Source: Dyella japonica A8 (GTDB lineage: Bacteria > Pseudomonadota > Gammaproteobacteria > Xanthomonadales > Rhodanobacteraceae). Taken from it: a stretch of 64,000 bases of DNA. The translations under genes were made by a program, and so were the position numbers. The DNA lies in contig NZ_CP008884.1 in NCBI RefSeq assembly GCF_000725385.1, forward strand, positions 3,224,001 to 3,288,000. Reading direction: 5' to 3'. The stretch's first letter is position 1; each line of letters starts with the position of its first letter. The notes under the pieces are model-generated. The model saw only the letters and a list, made by a program, of their open reading frames with translations, was not told the origin of the DNA and did not search any database. Shown in pieces: positions 17,828 to 26,673 of this stretch.

Positions 17828-17902
17828 GCCCATGGCGCGACGCCAGACCGTTGCGTACCGCCTCACCCATCCACCTGCCAACCGATCGGGGAAGTACAGG
17901 CC

Positions 17903-18805
17903 ATGACAGATCACTCCCGCGGCATCACGCGCCGCGACGCGCTGGGGCGCATCGCGGCGGCCGCTGCGTTTGGTGCAGCATCATGGCTGCCCTCCGTCGA
18001 CGCCTCGCCGAACAAGGCCGCGCAGGAGAAACCGGCGGCGGGCCGCCTCAAGCAGTCGCTGAGTCGCTGGACGTCCGACGAGCCCCTGTCCTCGCTTTGC
18101 CAACGACTGAAGGCGCTGGGCTTCGCCGGCGTGGATCTGCTGTACACCGACGAGTGGTCGACTGTGACCGACAGCGGCCTTGCCGTATCCATGGGTTATC
18201 CGTCGCGACGCAAGGACTTCATCGCCACGGGCTTCAACGACCCGGCCAATCACGCCCTGCTCATCAAGGAAATCGAAACCACCATTCCGCTCGCCAGGCA
18301 GGCAGGGGTGAAGAATCTGATCACCATGTTCGGCAATCGCCGGCCGGGCATCGACGAGCACCAGGCCCTCGCCCATTGCGTGGAGGGTCTGTCAAAGATT
18401 GCCCCTTATGCGGCGGAAAACGGCATCACCCTGTGCGTGGAGCTGCTCAACAGCAAGGTGGATCACCACGGCTACCAGGGTGACAGCACCGCGTTCGGCG
18501 TGGCCGTCATGAAGGGCGTCGGCTCGCCTCATGTGAAGCTGCTCTACGACATCTATCACATGCAGATCATGGAGGGTGACGTCATACGCACCATCCGCGA
18601 CAACATCGCCTGGATCGGGCACTTCCACACTGGCGGCGTGCCGGGCCGGCACGAGATCAACGATACGCAGGAACTCAATTATCACGCGATCGCCAAGGCC
18701 ATCGAAGACCTCGACTACCAGGGCTTCATCGCGCACGAATTCATGCCCGCGCAAGCGGACCCGTTCGCCTCCTTCGCCGAAGCGCTCAGGATATGCACGG
18801 TATGA
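17903..18805 (+). CDS. hydroxypyruvate isomerase-like TIM barrel with TAT signal
   Basis: 300 aa. The N-terminal ITRRDALGRIAAAAAFGAASW is a twin-arginine signal. The remainder resembles the Hyi family: ITLCVELLNSKVDHHGYQGD, VKLLYDIYHMQIMEGD and IGHFHTGGVPGRHEI are characteristic metal and substrate segments. An exported Hyi-like protein is not a glyoxylate-pathway enzyme; a periplasmic keto-sugar or enediol isomerase role fits the operon better (inference). Confidence 0.87.
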   Translation: MTDHSRGITRRDALGRIAAAAAFGAASWLPSVDASPNKAAQEKPAAGRLKQSLSRWTSDEPLSSLCQRLKALGFAGVDLLYTDEWSTVTDSGLAVSMGYPSRRKDFIATGFNDPANHALLIKEIETTIPLARQAGVKNLITMFGNRRPGIDEHQALAHCVEGLSKIAPYAAENGITLCVELLNSKVDHHGYQGDSTAFGVAVMKGVGSPHVKLLYDIYHMQIMEGDVIRTIRDNIAWIGHFHTGGVPGRHEINDTQELNYHAIAKAIEDLDYQGFIAHEFMPAQADPFASFAEALRICTV

Positions 18806-18824
18806 ACCTTCACCGGGAACACTC

Positions 18825-19607
18825 ATGAAACACTCCCTGTCCATCGCCCTGCTCGCGCTTGCGGCCACAGAGCCGGCATCCGCCTGGGCACAGGCGGCCA
18901 CGCCCACCGACCCCAAGGCCACCGAGCAATGGGAGCCCGTGCCCAGGACCGTCATGCCGGGCAACCGGGAAGGCGCGCCACCCGCGGACGCCGTCGTGTT
19001 GTTCGATGGCCGCGACCTCAGCCAGTGGGAAACCTCCAAGGACCATTCCGCGGCACGCTGGAAAGTCCATGACGGCGTGGTCACGGTCGACAAGGTCACG
19101 GGGAACATCCAGACCCGCCAACACTTCAGGAATTATCAGCTGCACCTGGAATGGCAGGTGCCGCGGGACGTCACCGGCGAAGGCCAGGCGCGAGGGAACA
19201 GCGGCGTGTTCCTTGCGTCCACCGGGCCGGGCGACGAGGGCTACGAGATCCAGATCCTCGATTCGTGGCAGAACAAGACCTATGTCAACGGACAGGCCGC
19301 CAGCGTTTACAAACAGGCGGCTCCCCTGGTGAATGCCATGCGTCCGCCGGGCGAATGGCAGACCTACGACATTGTCTGGAGCGCGCCCGTATTCGCCACG
19401 GACGGCACGCTCAAGTCGCCAGCGTACGTCACCCTGTTCCACAACGGCGTACTGGTGCAGAACCATACCCAGCTCACCGGGGAAACGCTCTACATCGGCA
19501 AGCCGACGTACAAGCCGTACGCCGAGGCGGCCATCAAGCTTCAGGCACACGGCGATCCGTCGCCGCCGATCAGCTTCCGCAATATCTGGGTGCGACCGCT
19601 GGATTGA
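18825..19607 (+). CDS. 3-keto-disaccharide hydrolase-like protein (DUF1080), exported
   Basis: 260 aa with a Sec signal peptide (MKHSLSIALLALAA, cleavage about residue 24). The mature part is the concanavalin-like DUF1080 fold: VVLFDGRDLSQWE, WKVHDGVVTV, LHLEWQVP, GNSGVFL and GYEIQILDSW in the usual order, ending FRNIWVRPLD. Characterised members cleave 3-keto-glycosides; this is family knowledge. Last gene of the operon, next to the enzyme set that could make its substrate. It could alternatively be a binding domain without activity. Confidence 0.85.
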   Translation: MKHSLSIALLALAATEPASAWAQAATPTDPKATEQWEPVPRTVMPGNREGAPPADAVVLFDGRDLSQWETSKDHSAARWKVHDGVVTVDKVTGNIQTRQHFRNYQLHLEWQVPRDVTGEGQARGNSGVFLASTGPGDEGYEIQILDSWQNKTYVNGQAASVYKQAAPLVNAMRPPGEWQTYDIVWSAPVFATDGTLKSPAYVTLFHNGVLVQNHTQLTGETLYIGKPTYKPYAEAAIKLQAHGDPSPPISFRNIWVRPLD

Positions 19608-19613
19608 TCGACC

Positions 19614-19775
19614 GCTTAAAGCGTGTGCACGATCTACCGCCGAGTCGACTCCCCTCACCGTCATTCCCGCGCAGGCGGGAATCCAGCGTCTCCATGGGCC
19701 GCGAAAAGGCACTGGATTCCCGCTTGCACGGGAATGACGGTGAGGATATCCAGAGATCGTGGACGCGCTTTAAGC
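19614..19775. repeat. 162-bp nested inverted-repeat element (REP/MITE-like)
   Basis: Outer arms of 22 bp (19614-19635 and 19754-19775, 20 of 22 complementary) enclose inner arms of 33 bp (19654-19686 and 19712-19744, 31 of 33 complementary). Each inner arm is itself a small hairpin of the type ATTCCCGC...GCGGGAAT. The element lies between two convergent genes and contains no ORF. It could act as a bidirectional terminator or be a non-autonomous mobile repeat; I saw no clear target-site duplication. Confidence 0.85.
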
Positions 19776-19801
19776 CGGCTCAGCGACACCGGGATAGTGC
19801 G

Positions 19802-21196
19802 TCACTGCGGCGGCGATACGCGATGCAGATCCTGCAAGGTCGTTGGCAACAGCTCGCTGATGGTGGGGTGGATATGCACCGCATGGGTCACGATGCGATA
19901 CGGAGCATCCGCGTACATCACGTCCAGCAGGCTGTGAATGGCCTCATCCCCGCTTGCACCTAGCATGGCCGCACCGAGCAATCGCTCACTTTGGGCATCC
20001 ACCACCACCTTCATGAAACCCTGGGTCTCGCCACGCTCGATGGCGCGGCCCACGCGCGTCATGGGGCGGATGCCGACCAGGACGTCGTAGCCACGCTGCC
20101 GCGCCTCGTGTTCGGTCATGCCGATGCGACCCAAGGGCGGATCGATATACAGCGCATAGGCGGGAATGCGGTCCGAGATGCGCCGTGGTTCATCGTCCAG
20201 CACGTTGGCCGCTACGATTTCATAGTCGTTGTATGACGTATGGGTAAAGGCGCCCCGGCCGTTGCAATCGCCCATCGCCCAGATGCCATCGACATTGGTG
20301 CGGCACTGGTCGTCCACCACGATGTACCCGTGCTCGTCGGTTTCCACTTCGGCGTGCTCCAGCCCGAGATCATCGGTATTGGGGCGACGACCGACGGCCA
20401 GCAGAAGATCGCTGCCACGGATTTCCATGCGTGGCTCAGCGCAGCGGGCGATCACGCCCACATCGCCGGCCGCTCCCTCCAGCTCGATGCACTCCGCCCC
20501 CAGATGCAGGGCAATGCCGTCGTTCTGCAGGATGCCCGCGATGGCGGCGGAGACATCCGGGTCTTCGCGGGGCAGCAGTCGTTCGCTGCGTTCGATGATG
20601 GTGACGCCGGCGCCGAAGCGCCTGAACATCTGGCCGAACTCCAGGCCTATGTAGCTACCACCGACGATGAGCAGGTGGCGCGGCAACGTCTTCAGGTCCA
20701 TCACGCCGACATTGGTGAGATACGGCACGGTGTCGACACCGGGGAAATCCGGCGCCACAGCCCGGCCACCGACATTCAGGAAGATGTGTTCCGCTTCGAT
20801 GACCTCGTCGCCCACCCTCAGCACGCGGGGCGATTCGAACCGCGCGTGCCCGCGTATCAGGGTGACGTTCGGCATGCCGGCCACCCAGGACTCGACGTTG
20901 CCGCGCGAACGCTCCGAAATGCCACGCGTGCGTTTCCACACGCCTTCCATGTCGACCCTCACCTGCCCGCCGGTCGAGACGCCGTATTCGGCGGCGCGGC
21001 GCCCCATGTGCGCCACGTAGGCGCTGGCCACCATGGCCTTGGTAGGTATGCAGCCCGTGTTGACGCAGGTGCCGCCCATCAGCTTGCGCTCGATCAGCGC
21101 CACGCTGCGCCCTGCCGCGCCGAGGCGCGCGGCCAGCGAAGGACCGGCCTGCCCCGCGCCCACCACGATCGCGTCAAATCGCCTGCTCATGCCCAT
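19802..21196 (-). CDS. RclA/MerA-like FAD disulfide oxidoreductase
   Basis: 464-aa pyridine nucleotide-disulfide oxidoreductase, cytoplasmic. FAD motif VVGAGQAGPSLAARL, redox disulfide in GGTCVNTGCIPTK (C44, C49), NAD(P) motif LLIVGGSYIGLEFG, second FAD motif IWAMGDCNGRG, and the C-terminal dimer-interface HIHPTISELL. It lacks the N-terminal metal-binding domain and the C-terminal vicinal cysteines of mercuric reductase, so it is closer to RclA (reactive chlorine/copper response) than to MerA. An ATG six bases later (21190) is an alternative start. Confidence 0.85.
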   Translation of the reverse strand: MGMSRRFDAIVVGAGQAGPSLAARLGAAGRSVALIERKLMGGTCVNTGCIPTKAMVASAYVAHMGRRAAEYGVSTGGQVRVDMEGVWKRTRGISERSRGNVESWVAGMPNVTLIRGHARFESPRVLRVGDEVIEAEHIFLNVGGRAVAPDFPGVDTVPYLTNVGVMDLKTLPRHLLIVGGSYIGLEFGQMFRRFGAGVTIIERSERLLPREDPDVSAAIAGILQNDGIALHLGAECIELEGAAGDVGVIARCAEPRMEIRGSDLLLAVGRRPNTDDLGLEHAEVETDEHGYIVVDDQCRTNVDGIWAMGDCNGRGAFTHTSYNDYEIVAANVLDDEPRRISDRIPAYALYIDPPLGRIGMTEHEARQRGYDVLVGIRPMTRVGRAIERGETQGFMKVVVDAQSERLLGAAMLGASGDEAIHSLLDVMYADAPYRIVTHAVHIHPTISELLPTTLQDLHRVSPPQ

Positions 21197-21307
21197 TGCT
21201 CACGCCGCCTGGAGCGGGTAAGCGTGGCACTCCGGCGTGTAAGGAACCGTCAATGCAGGGAGTTGCCGGTATCAGCGCCGTTTGCTCGCGGGCGCAACGC
21301 GGAGGGT

Positions 21308-21625
21308 TCACTGCCTTACATCGATCTCGTTGGTGACTTCCTTTACGCCAGTCACCTTCCGCACGAGGGCATCGATCCGCGATTTCTCCGCATCGTTCCT
21401 GACCGGGCCGCGCAACACCACGGCGCCGTCCGAGACGATGACCATGACGTGGTGCCCGGCATCGGACAAAGACGCGTCGTTGGCGATGGCCTGGCGGACG
21501 GAGGCCTGCAACTGCGCATCTTCCGAACTGTGGATCTGTGACGCCGCCTGATGTGGTGGCGCCTGAAGGGCCATGACCTGACCAACCACGAACAGGCCCA
21601 GCCAGCCCGGCATTGCAAGCTTCAT
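21308..21625 (-). CDS. small exported BON-domain protein
   Basis: 105 aa: signal peptide MKLAMPGWLGLFVVGQVMA, then one BON domain (about residues 37-105) with SDGAVVLRGPVRNDAEKSRI and VTGVKEVTNEIDV. BON domains are usually periplasmic and bind phospholipid or bridge envelope proteins. The start at 21625 is chosen because it begins the signal peptide. It lies about 110 bp upstream of the flavoprotein gene on the same strand. Confidence 0.8.
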   Translation of the reverse strand: MKLAMPGWLGLFVVGQVMALQAPPHQAASQIHSSEDAQLQASVRQAIANDASLSDAGHHVMVIVSDGAVVLRGPVRNDAEKSRIDALVRKVTGVKEVTNEIDVRQ

Positions 21626-21730
21626 ATCCCTACCCCGCGACGATGCGATATCGCTACGCGGCCTATTAGCCACTGCCCGGCGTGAATCGCGCGTGCAATG
21701 GGCGGATGCGCGCGAAACCCGGGCGAGCAC

Positions 21731-24700
21731 TCAGAACCGCGCGCGCAGCTGCTCGACCAGCGCCCGAATCTGCCCAAGCTGGGCCACGATGGCGTCACGA
21801 CGCGCGGACAGGGTCTCATCACCATCGGATTCCAGCATGCCGGGATCGATCAGTCGCAACGAGCCGACCAGACGATGAATCAGGTTGTGCTGCGCCGTGG
21901 TGTCGTGTTCAGCGAGTGCGAGGTCGAGTTTCGCCACGTCGGCGTTACCGGCATCGAGCAACCCCTCGAGCAAGGTCTTCACCTGCGCTTCGGAGCCGAA
22001 TACGTTGGTGAGATAGGCCAGCCGGTCCCTGCCGGATCGCCCGCCGTCGACGGCGCCGGTCACCGCCTGATGTCTGATGCCGGCGATCTTTTGCTCCAGC
22101 TCATCGAGTTGCACCGGCTTGGCGAGGAAATCATCCATGCCGGCCCGCCGGCATCGATCGACCTGCTCGGGCAGCGCACTCGCCGACAGCGCGATGATCG
22201 GCAGATGCCGTGCCTGGCCGGCTTCCGCGTGCCGTATGCGTTCGGCCAGCGCGTATCCATCCAGTACCGGCATGTGGCAGTCGGTGATAAGGATGTCGTA
22301 ATGCCCCTCCTGCAGAGCCGCCCAGGCTTGCTGTCCGTCTTCCACGACAAGGTGTTCGTACCCGAGCAGGTCCAGCTGCCGCCCGATCACCGCACGGTTG
22401 ATCGGATGATCTTCGGCGACCAGCACGCGGATGTCGCGGGCGCCATCCGGCATCGCCACTGACGTCGCCGCGCGTGCCGCCCCCAGGCCCAGCGCCATGC
22501 GACAGGCCTCCACCGACGAACGCCAGAGCAGCGGGCTGCCGCACAGCATGATCCGGCCGCCGTCCACACGGAAACCCCGCGGATCGGTATCGCCCTGGAC
22601 ATGGATGGTGGGCGCACCGGCGACGATGACGCCCTCTTCGATCAGCTCCGCATCGGCCACATAGACATCCACGTCCTCCGCGGTGAACTCGGCAACATCC
22701 TCGGGATCGATCTCCATGGCCATCAGGCCCATGGCGGAAAGCGCATTGGCCAGCTCCTGCTCGAGCGTCGCGTCGCGGGTGCACACCAGGGCGCGCTTGC
22801 CCGCCATGCCGTGCACGCCGGATGCCGCCTGTGTCACGGGCAGATCGACTTCAAAGATGGCGCGGGTGCCGCTTCCGGCCCCGCTGTTGAGCTGAACATC
22901 GCCGCCCATCATGTGGGCCAGCCGGCGACAGATGCTCAGGCCAAGCCCGGTGCCGCCGAAGCGGCGCGTGGTGGATGCCTCTGCCTGCGTAAAGGGCTGG
23001 AACAGCCGGTTGAGCTGATCCTGTGAAATGCCGATACCTGTATCGGTAACGCAGAAGCGGAGGCGATGTGCGCCACCGTTCTCGCCCATCATGTCTACGC
23101 GCAGCATCACATGCCCGGTGGCGGTGAATTTCAGCGCGTTACTCAGCAGGTTATTGATGATCTGGCGGATGCGATTGGCGTCACCGCGATACTCAGAAGC
23201 CAGTCGCCAGTCCTGCACCAGGTACAGGTGAAGATGCTTCTGCTGCGCACGCGCCGCAAACGTACCGATCGCGCTGTCGGTCAGCAGGCGAAGATCAAAC
23301 GGCTCCGGTTCCAGCTCGAGCTTTTCCGCTTCGATACGGGAAAAATCCAGGATGTCGTCAAGGATCTGCAGCAGCGACTCGGCCGAGTCCTGCACCATGC
23401 CCACCATATGCGACTGCTCGGCGTTCAGTGGCGTCTTGGATAGCAGCTCCACCAAACCCAGCACGCCAGCCATGGGCGTGCGGATCTCGTGGCTCATCAT
23501 GGCAAGGAAGGCGCTCTTGGCCGCCACTGCGGCCTCGGCCGTGGCCTTGGCCTCTACCAGCGCCTGTTCGTGCTCCTTCAGCACGGTCACGTCGGCACAG
23601 TAGACGCTCCAGAAATAGCCGCCGTGGTCCGTAGGCTTGGGCTCGCCACCCAGGGCACGTATCCAGCGCGTGGCATGGTTGACGCGCGTGCGGAACTCGA
23701 TCGCTTCCGCGTGATGCGCGTGGAAGGACTGGCCCACCAGCGCACGTACCGCCTCCCGGTCACCCTCCTGTGCGACATCCAGTGGACTGGATGCGCCGGA
23801 CAGAATGTCCTGGTGCGACATGCCGAACAGGGCAAGCGTGGGCCCGCTGACATATTCGTAGGAACGCTTGCCATGCACATCGACAAGCAGGCGCATGACC
23901 ACGCCCGGAAGGTTTTCATTGGTATCGAGGAGGCGCTGTTCCGAGGCACGCGCCCGGGCCTCGGCATCCCGCATGCGCTTGTAGCCGAATCCAATGATGG
24001 CCACCACCGATGCGCTGATGGCCAAGCCGATCAGCACCCATCGCCATGGCGCGCCATAGTTGTAATCGGCGCGGAGCCAGCGGCCGCGGATGGCTTGTCG
24101 CTGATTGTCCTTCAGCCCGGCAATGACATTGTCGATCAGGTTGGCCAGGCGAGCCTTGTCACGGCTGACGCCGAAGGTGAAATCCTGATCCAGCCCGACG
24201 GGTGCCACCACGCGCAAGGTGGCCGCGTAACGATCACGTATGAGCGCGTCGATGGCCGGCAAGGTGCCGATATACGCAGCCACATCACCCTTGGCCAGCA
24301 GCGCCAGGCCTTCGTCGTTGCTCACTGTAGGAACCAGCTCGGTGCGCGGCAGAAGCACTTTCAGTCCGTCGATCAGGCCTTCCTCTTCCCGCACGGCCAC
24401 CTTCCTGCCGCGTAGGTCCTCGGGCCCCGCGATGGCTGGGCCACCGACGCGCGCCACGATCACTTCAGGAAAGTGCTCATAAGGGCGCGTAAAGGTCATG
24501 CTCGAGGGGTCGTAGTCCGTGGACATGGCGGCAGCGACCACGTCCACCTCCTTGGCTGCCACGCGGCGCTGGAGGTCATCCAGATCCCGCGCCGGCACGA
24601 ACTCCAGCCGCAGGCCGAGTTCGTTCTTGACCACCTCGAGATAATCGTTGGCCAGACCGTCGAGCCCGCCATCCTTGTCCATGAAGCTGTAGGGATAGCG

Positions 24701-25672
24701 ATCGGTTTCATAGCCGACCCGGATCGTGCCGAGGCCGGCAAGCCATTGGCGGTCGTCAGTGGTCAGGTGGTGCCCATGGGGAATGGGCGCCGACAGGTCG
24801 ACAGTAAGGCCCCAGCGCGCTCGAAGGTTGGCCAGCTCATCGTCACTGATCGAGGCCTCCGACTTGCGCAGAATCGATGCCAGCATCGTCTCGCCTTGCG
24901 GCACGGCAAGTGAAGCGCGCAAGACCCCCATGTCCGGCAGGCGGGCCAGGATCACCAGGTCGTCGCGCTCGCGTTCGGCCAGCAGCCAGCGCGTGCGGCC
25001 GAGTGCGCCAATGAACGCATCTGCCTGCCCCTGCGCGACCAGGTCCAGAGCTTGCCTGGCATCGTCGGAGTAGACCACCGTGGCGGCCGGAAGGCGTGTC
25101 TTCAGCTGACGAGTGAAGTACTTGCCGAGCCGCTCCATGGCAATACGTTTATCCGCCAGGCTCCCTTCGTCGACGATCTTCAGGTCACCTTTGCGCGTGA
25201 CCAGAACGAAGTTCGACTCCACATAGGGCTTCAGATAGTCAAGACGCGTGCTCCTCCCGTAAGGCTGGGCTACCAGCAGATCAAACGGAATGGGCTTGTC
25301 CACGTCGTCGAAGGCGATGTAGTCCCAATCCGTGAAGGGGCGGAACTGCAACCGCAACCCTACCTTGCCAGCCACGCGCTTCGCGTAGTCCACGCCAAAG
25401 CCATCCGGCGCGCCCGCCACCCAGGCTTCCAGCGGAAAATGGTTCCCGGCGTATACGCCCACCTGTATCACCGGATGGGCCGCAAGCCACTCGGATTCCT
25501 GCGGGGTCAGCGTCACCGGTATGTCCGTGGAGGCCTGTGCACAGGTCGTCGCCACGAACATGGCCAGCATCCATGCAAGCCGACGGCACGCCTGGACAGC
25601 TGTATCCGCGGCGGAATGGCACGACCACGGGGCATGCCGATTCGCTTTGCCTGCCCGCCAACCACGATGCAT
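21731..25672 (-). CDS. BvgS/EvgS-like unorthodox sensor histidine kinase
   Basis: 1313 aa. Order: N-terminal export signal (about 30-48), two tandem periplasmic solute-binding-like (SBP3/Venus flytrap) domains at about 55-290 and 300-535, one membrane helix (543-564), PAS (about 580-700), HisKA with H728 in MMSHEIRTP, HATPase (N box IINNLLSNALKF; G box FGGTGLGLS), a degenerate receiver-like linker (about 955-1065), a true receiver with D1131 in TDCHMPVLDG and K1185, and a C-terminal Hpt with H1266 in IHRLVGS. This is the BvgS phosphorelay architecture. AGGGGA 7 bp upstream supports 25672. The divergent response regulator is the probable partner. The ligand is unknown. Confidence 0.93.
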   Translation of the reverse strand: MHRGWRAGKANRHAPWSCHSAADTAVQACRRLAWMLAMFVATTCAQASTDIPVTLTPQESEWLAAHPVIQVGVYAGNHFPLEAWVAGAPDGFGVDYAKRVAGKVGLRLQFRPFTDWDYIAFDDVDKPIPFDLLVAQPYGRSTRLDYLKPYVESNFVLVTRKGDLKIVDEGSLADKRIAMERLGKYFTRQLKTRLPAATVVYSDDARQALDLVAQGQADAFIGALGRTRWLLAERERDDLVILARLPDMGVLRASLAVPQGETMLASILRKSEASISDDELANLRARWGLTVDLSAPIPHGHHLTTDDRQWLAGLGTIRVGYETDRYPYSFMDKDGGLDGLANDYLEVVKNELGLRLEFVPARDLDDLQRRVAAKEVDVVAAAMSTDYDPSSMTFTRPYEHFPEVIVARVGGPAIAGPEDLRGRKVAVREEEGLIDGLKVLLPRTELVPTVSNDEGLALLAKGDVAAYIGTLPAIDALIRDRYAATLRVVAPVGLDQDFTFGVSRDKARLANLIDNVIAGLKDNQRQAIRGRWLRADYNYGAPWRWVLIGLAISASVVAIIGFGYKRMRDAEARARASEQRLLDTNENLPGVVMRLLVDVHGKRSYEYVSGPTLALFGMSHQDILSGASSPLDVAQEGDREAVRALVGQSFHAHHAEAIEFRTRVNHATRWIRALGGEPKPTDHGGYFWSVYCADVTVLKEHEQALVEAKATAEAAVAAKSAFLAMMSHEIRTPMAGVLGLVELLSKTPLNAEQSHMVGMVQDSAESLLQILDDILDFSRIEAEKLELEPEPFDLRLLTDSAIGTFAARAQQKHLHLYLVQDWRLASEYRGDANRIRQIINNLLSNALKFTATGHVMLRVDMMGENGGAHRLRFCVTDTGIGISQDQLNRLFQPFTQAEASTTRRFGGTGLGLSICRRLAHMMGGDVQLNSGAGSGTRAIFEVDLPVTQAASGVHGMAGKRALVCTRDATLEQELANALSAMGLMAMEIDPEDVAEFTAEDVDVYVADAELIEEGVIVAGAPTIHVQGDTDPRGFRVDGGRIMLCGSPLLWRSSVEACRMALGLGAARAATSVAMPDGARDIRVLVAEDHPINRAVIGRQLDLLGYEHLVVEDGQQAWAALQEGHYDILITDCHMPVLDGYALAERIRHAEAGQARHLPIIALSASALPEQVDRCRRAGMDDFLAKPVQLDELEQKIAGIRHQAVTGAVDGGRSGRDRLAYLTNVFGSEAQVKTLLEGLLDAGNADVAKLDLALAEHDTTAQHNLIHRLVGSLRLIDPGMLESDGDETLSARRDAIVAQLGQIRALVEQLRARF

Positions 25673-25829
25673 AAACGTCCCCTGTCTGATCGATTCAAGA
25701 CATCAGGATAAGAATCGTGAACAAGCACCATCCATGAGAAACATCCGAATTGCCCGGACTGACAATCGCTTGGCGTGACGTGGTCGCTATCCTTGCCACC
25801 TTGTTTCCCGATCAACCGTCCAGCCAGCC

Positions 25830-26465
25830 ATGCCCATCCGAGCTTTTCTTGCCGACGATCACCCCATTGTGCGCTCCAGCGTCCGCATGGAGATCAGTCG
25901 AATCGCCGATGTCCAGGTCGTCGGCGAGGCGTCGACGGCCGACGAGCTCGTTGCGTTCATCCGTACCGAGCCTTGCGACCTCCTCGTCACCGACTTCAGC
26001 ATGCCGGGCGATGTCGACGAAGACGGCCTCGCCATGCTGGACACGATCCGGCGCCTTCGGCCTGACCTGCCCATCGTCGTGCTGACCATGCTGACCAACC
26101 TCGCCCTGCTTCGCGCCATCCATGACCGGGGCGTGTCCTGCCTCGTCATCAAGTCCGATGGCATGAGCGAGCTGGCTTCCGCCCTGCGAGCAGTCGTTGC
26201 CGGCGACAGTTACGTCAGCGCCAATGCGCGGCACCTGTTCCACGCGGCATCGCGGCGCGACGCGGCACCCGGTGTCGCGCTGACGGATCGCGAGGCCGAG
26301 GTGTTGCGGCTCTTCGCCTCTGGACGGTCCGTTTCCGAAATCGCCGCTCAGCGCGGGCGCAGCGTGAAGACCATCAGCCACCAGAAAATCAGCGCCATGA
26401 ACAAGCTGGGGCTGCGCAACGACCCGGAGCTTTACACGTACGCGCATGAGCATGGGTTGTGCTGA
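25830..26465 (+). CDS. NarL/FixJ-type response regulator (BvgA/EvgA-like)
   Basis: 211 aa. Receiver domain with acidic pair D9-D10, phosphoacceptor D55 in LLVTDFSMPG and K133-region IKSDGMSEL; LuxR-type HTH at about 148-195 (LTDREAEVLRLFASG...GRSVKTISHQK). It is divergent from the BvgS-like kinase with 157 bp between starts, the arrangement expected for a cognate two-component pair with shared or autoregulated promoters. Targets are unknown; the neighbouring GH92 gene is a candidate. Confidence 0.92.
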   Translation: MPIRAFLADDHPIVRSSVRMEISRIADVQVVGEASTADELVAFIRTEPCDLLVTDFSMPGDVDEDGLAMLDTIRRLRPDLPIVVLTMLTNLALLRAIHDRGVSCLVIKSDGMSELASALRAVVAGDSYVSANARHLFHAASRRDAAPGVALTDREAEVLRLFASGRSVSEIAAQRGRSVKTISHQKISAMNKLGLRNDPELYTYAHEHGLC

Positions 26466-26520
26466 CCGGAAAGTCGCTAGATTGAGCCAGCACTTGCGGC
26501 TGCCGCATCCGCAAAATCAA

Positions 26521-26558
26521 CACGGGAAGCCAAGTAGATCTACTTAGCCACTCCCGTG
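26521..26558. repeat. nested hairpin between convergent genes
   Basis: CACGGGA (26521-26527) pairs with TCCCGTG (26552-26558) and encloses the perfect 14-bp palindrome AAGTAGATCTACTT (26532-26545). It lies between the response regulator and GH92 stops. No U-tract follows on either strand, so a rho-independent terminator is doubtful. A second small hairpin, GCGCTCC/GGAGCGC at 26649-26667, lies just past the GH92 stop. Confidence 0.45.
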
Positions 26559-26673
26559 CACTCCCGCCCTTGCCAGGATGAAGAGCGGGCAGCGGGCGAA
26601 GAAACACCACGCCCCATCCCGCGCCATGCAGGTCCAGGGCGTGGTGAAGCGCTCCATGAAGGAGCGCGCCGGG

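Noticed and set aside
19802..21196. Mercuric reductase
   Set aside because: No HMA domain, no C-terminal CC pair and no mer genes nearby; RclA-like is the better call.
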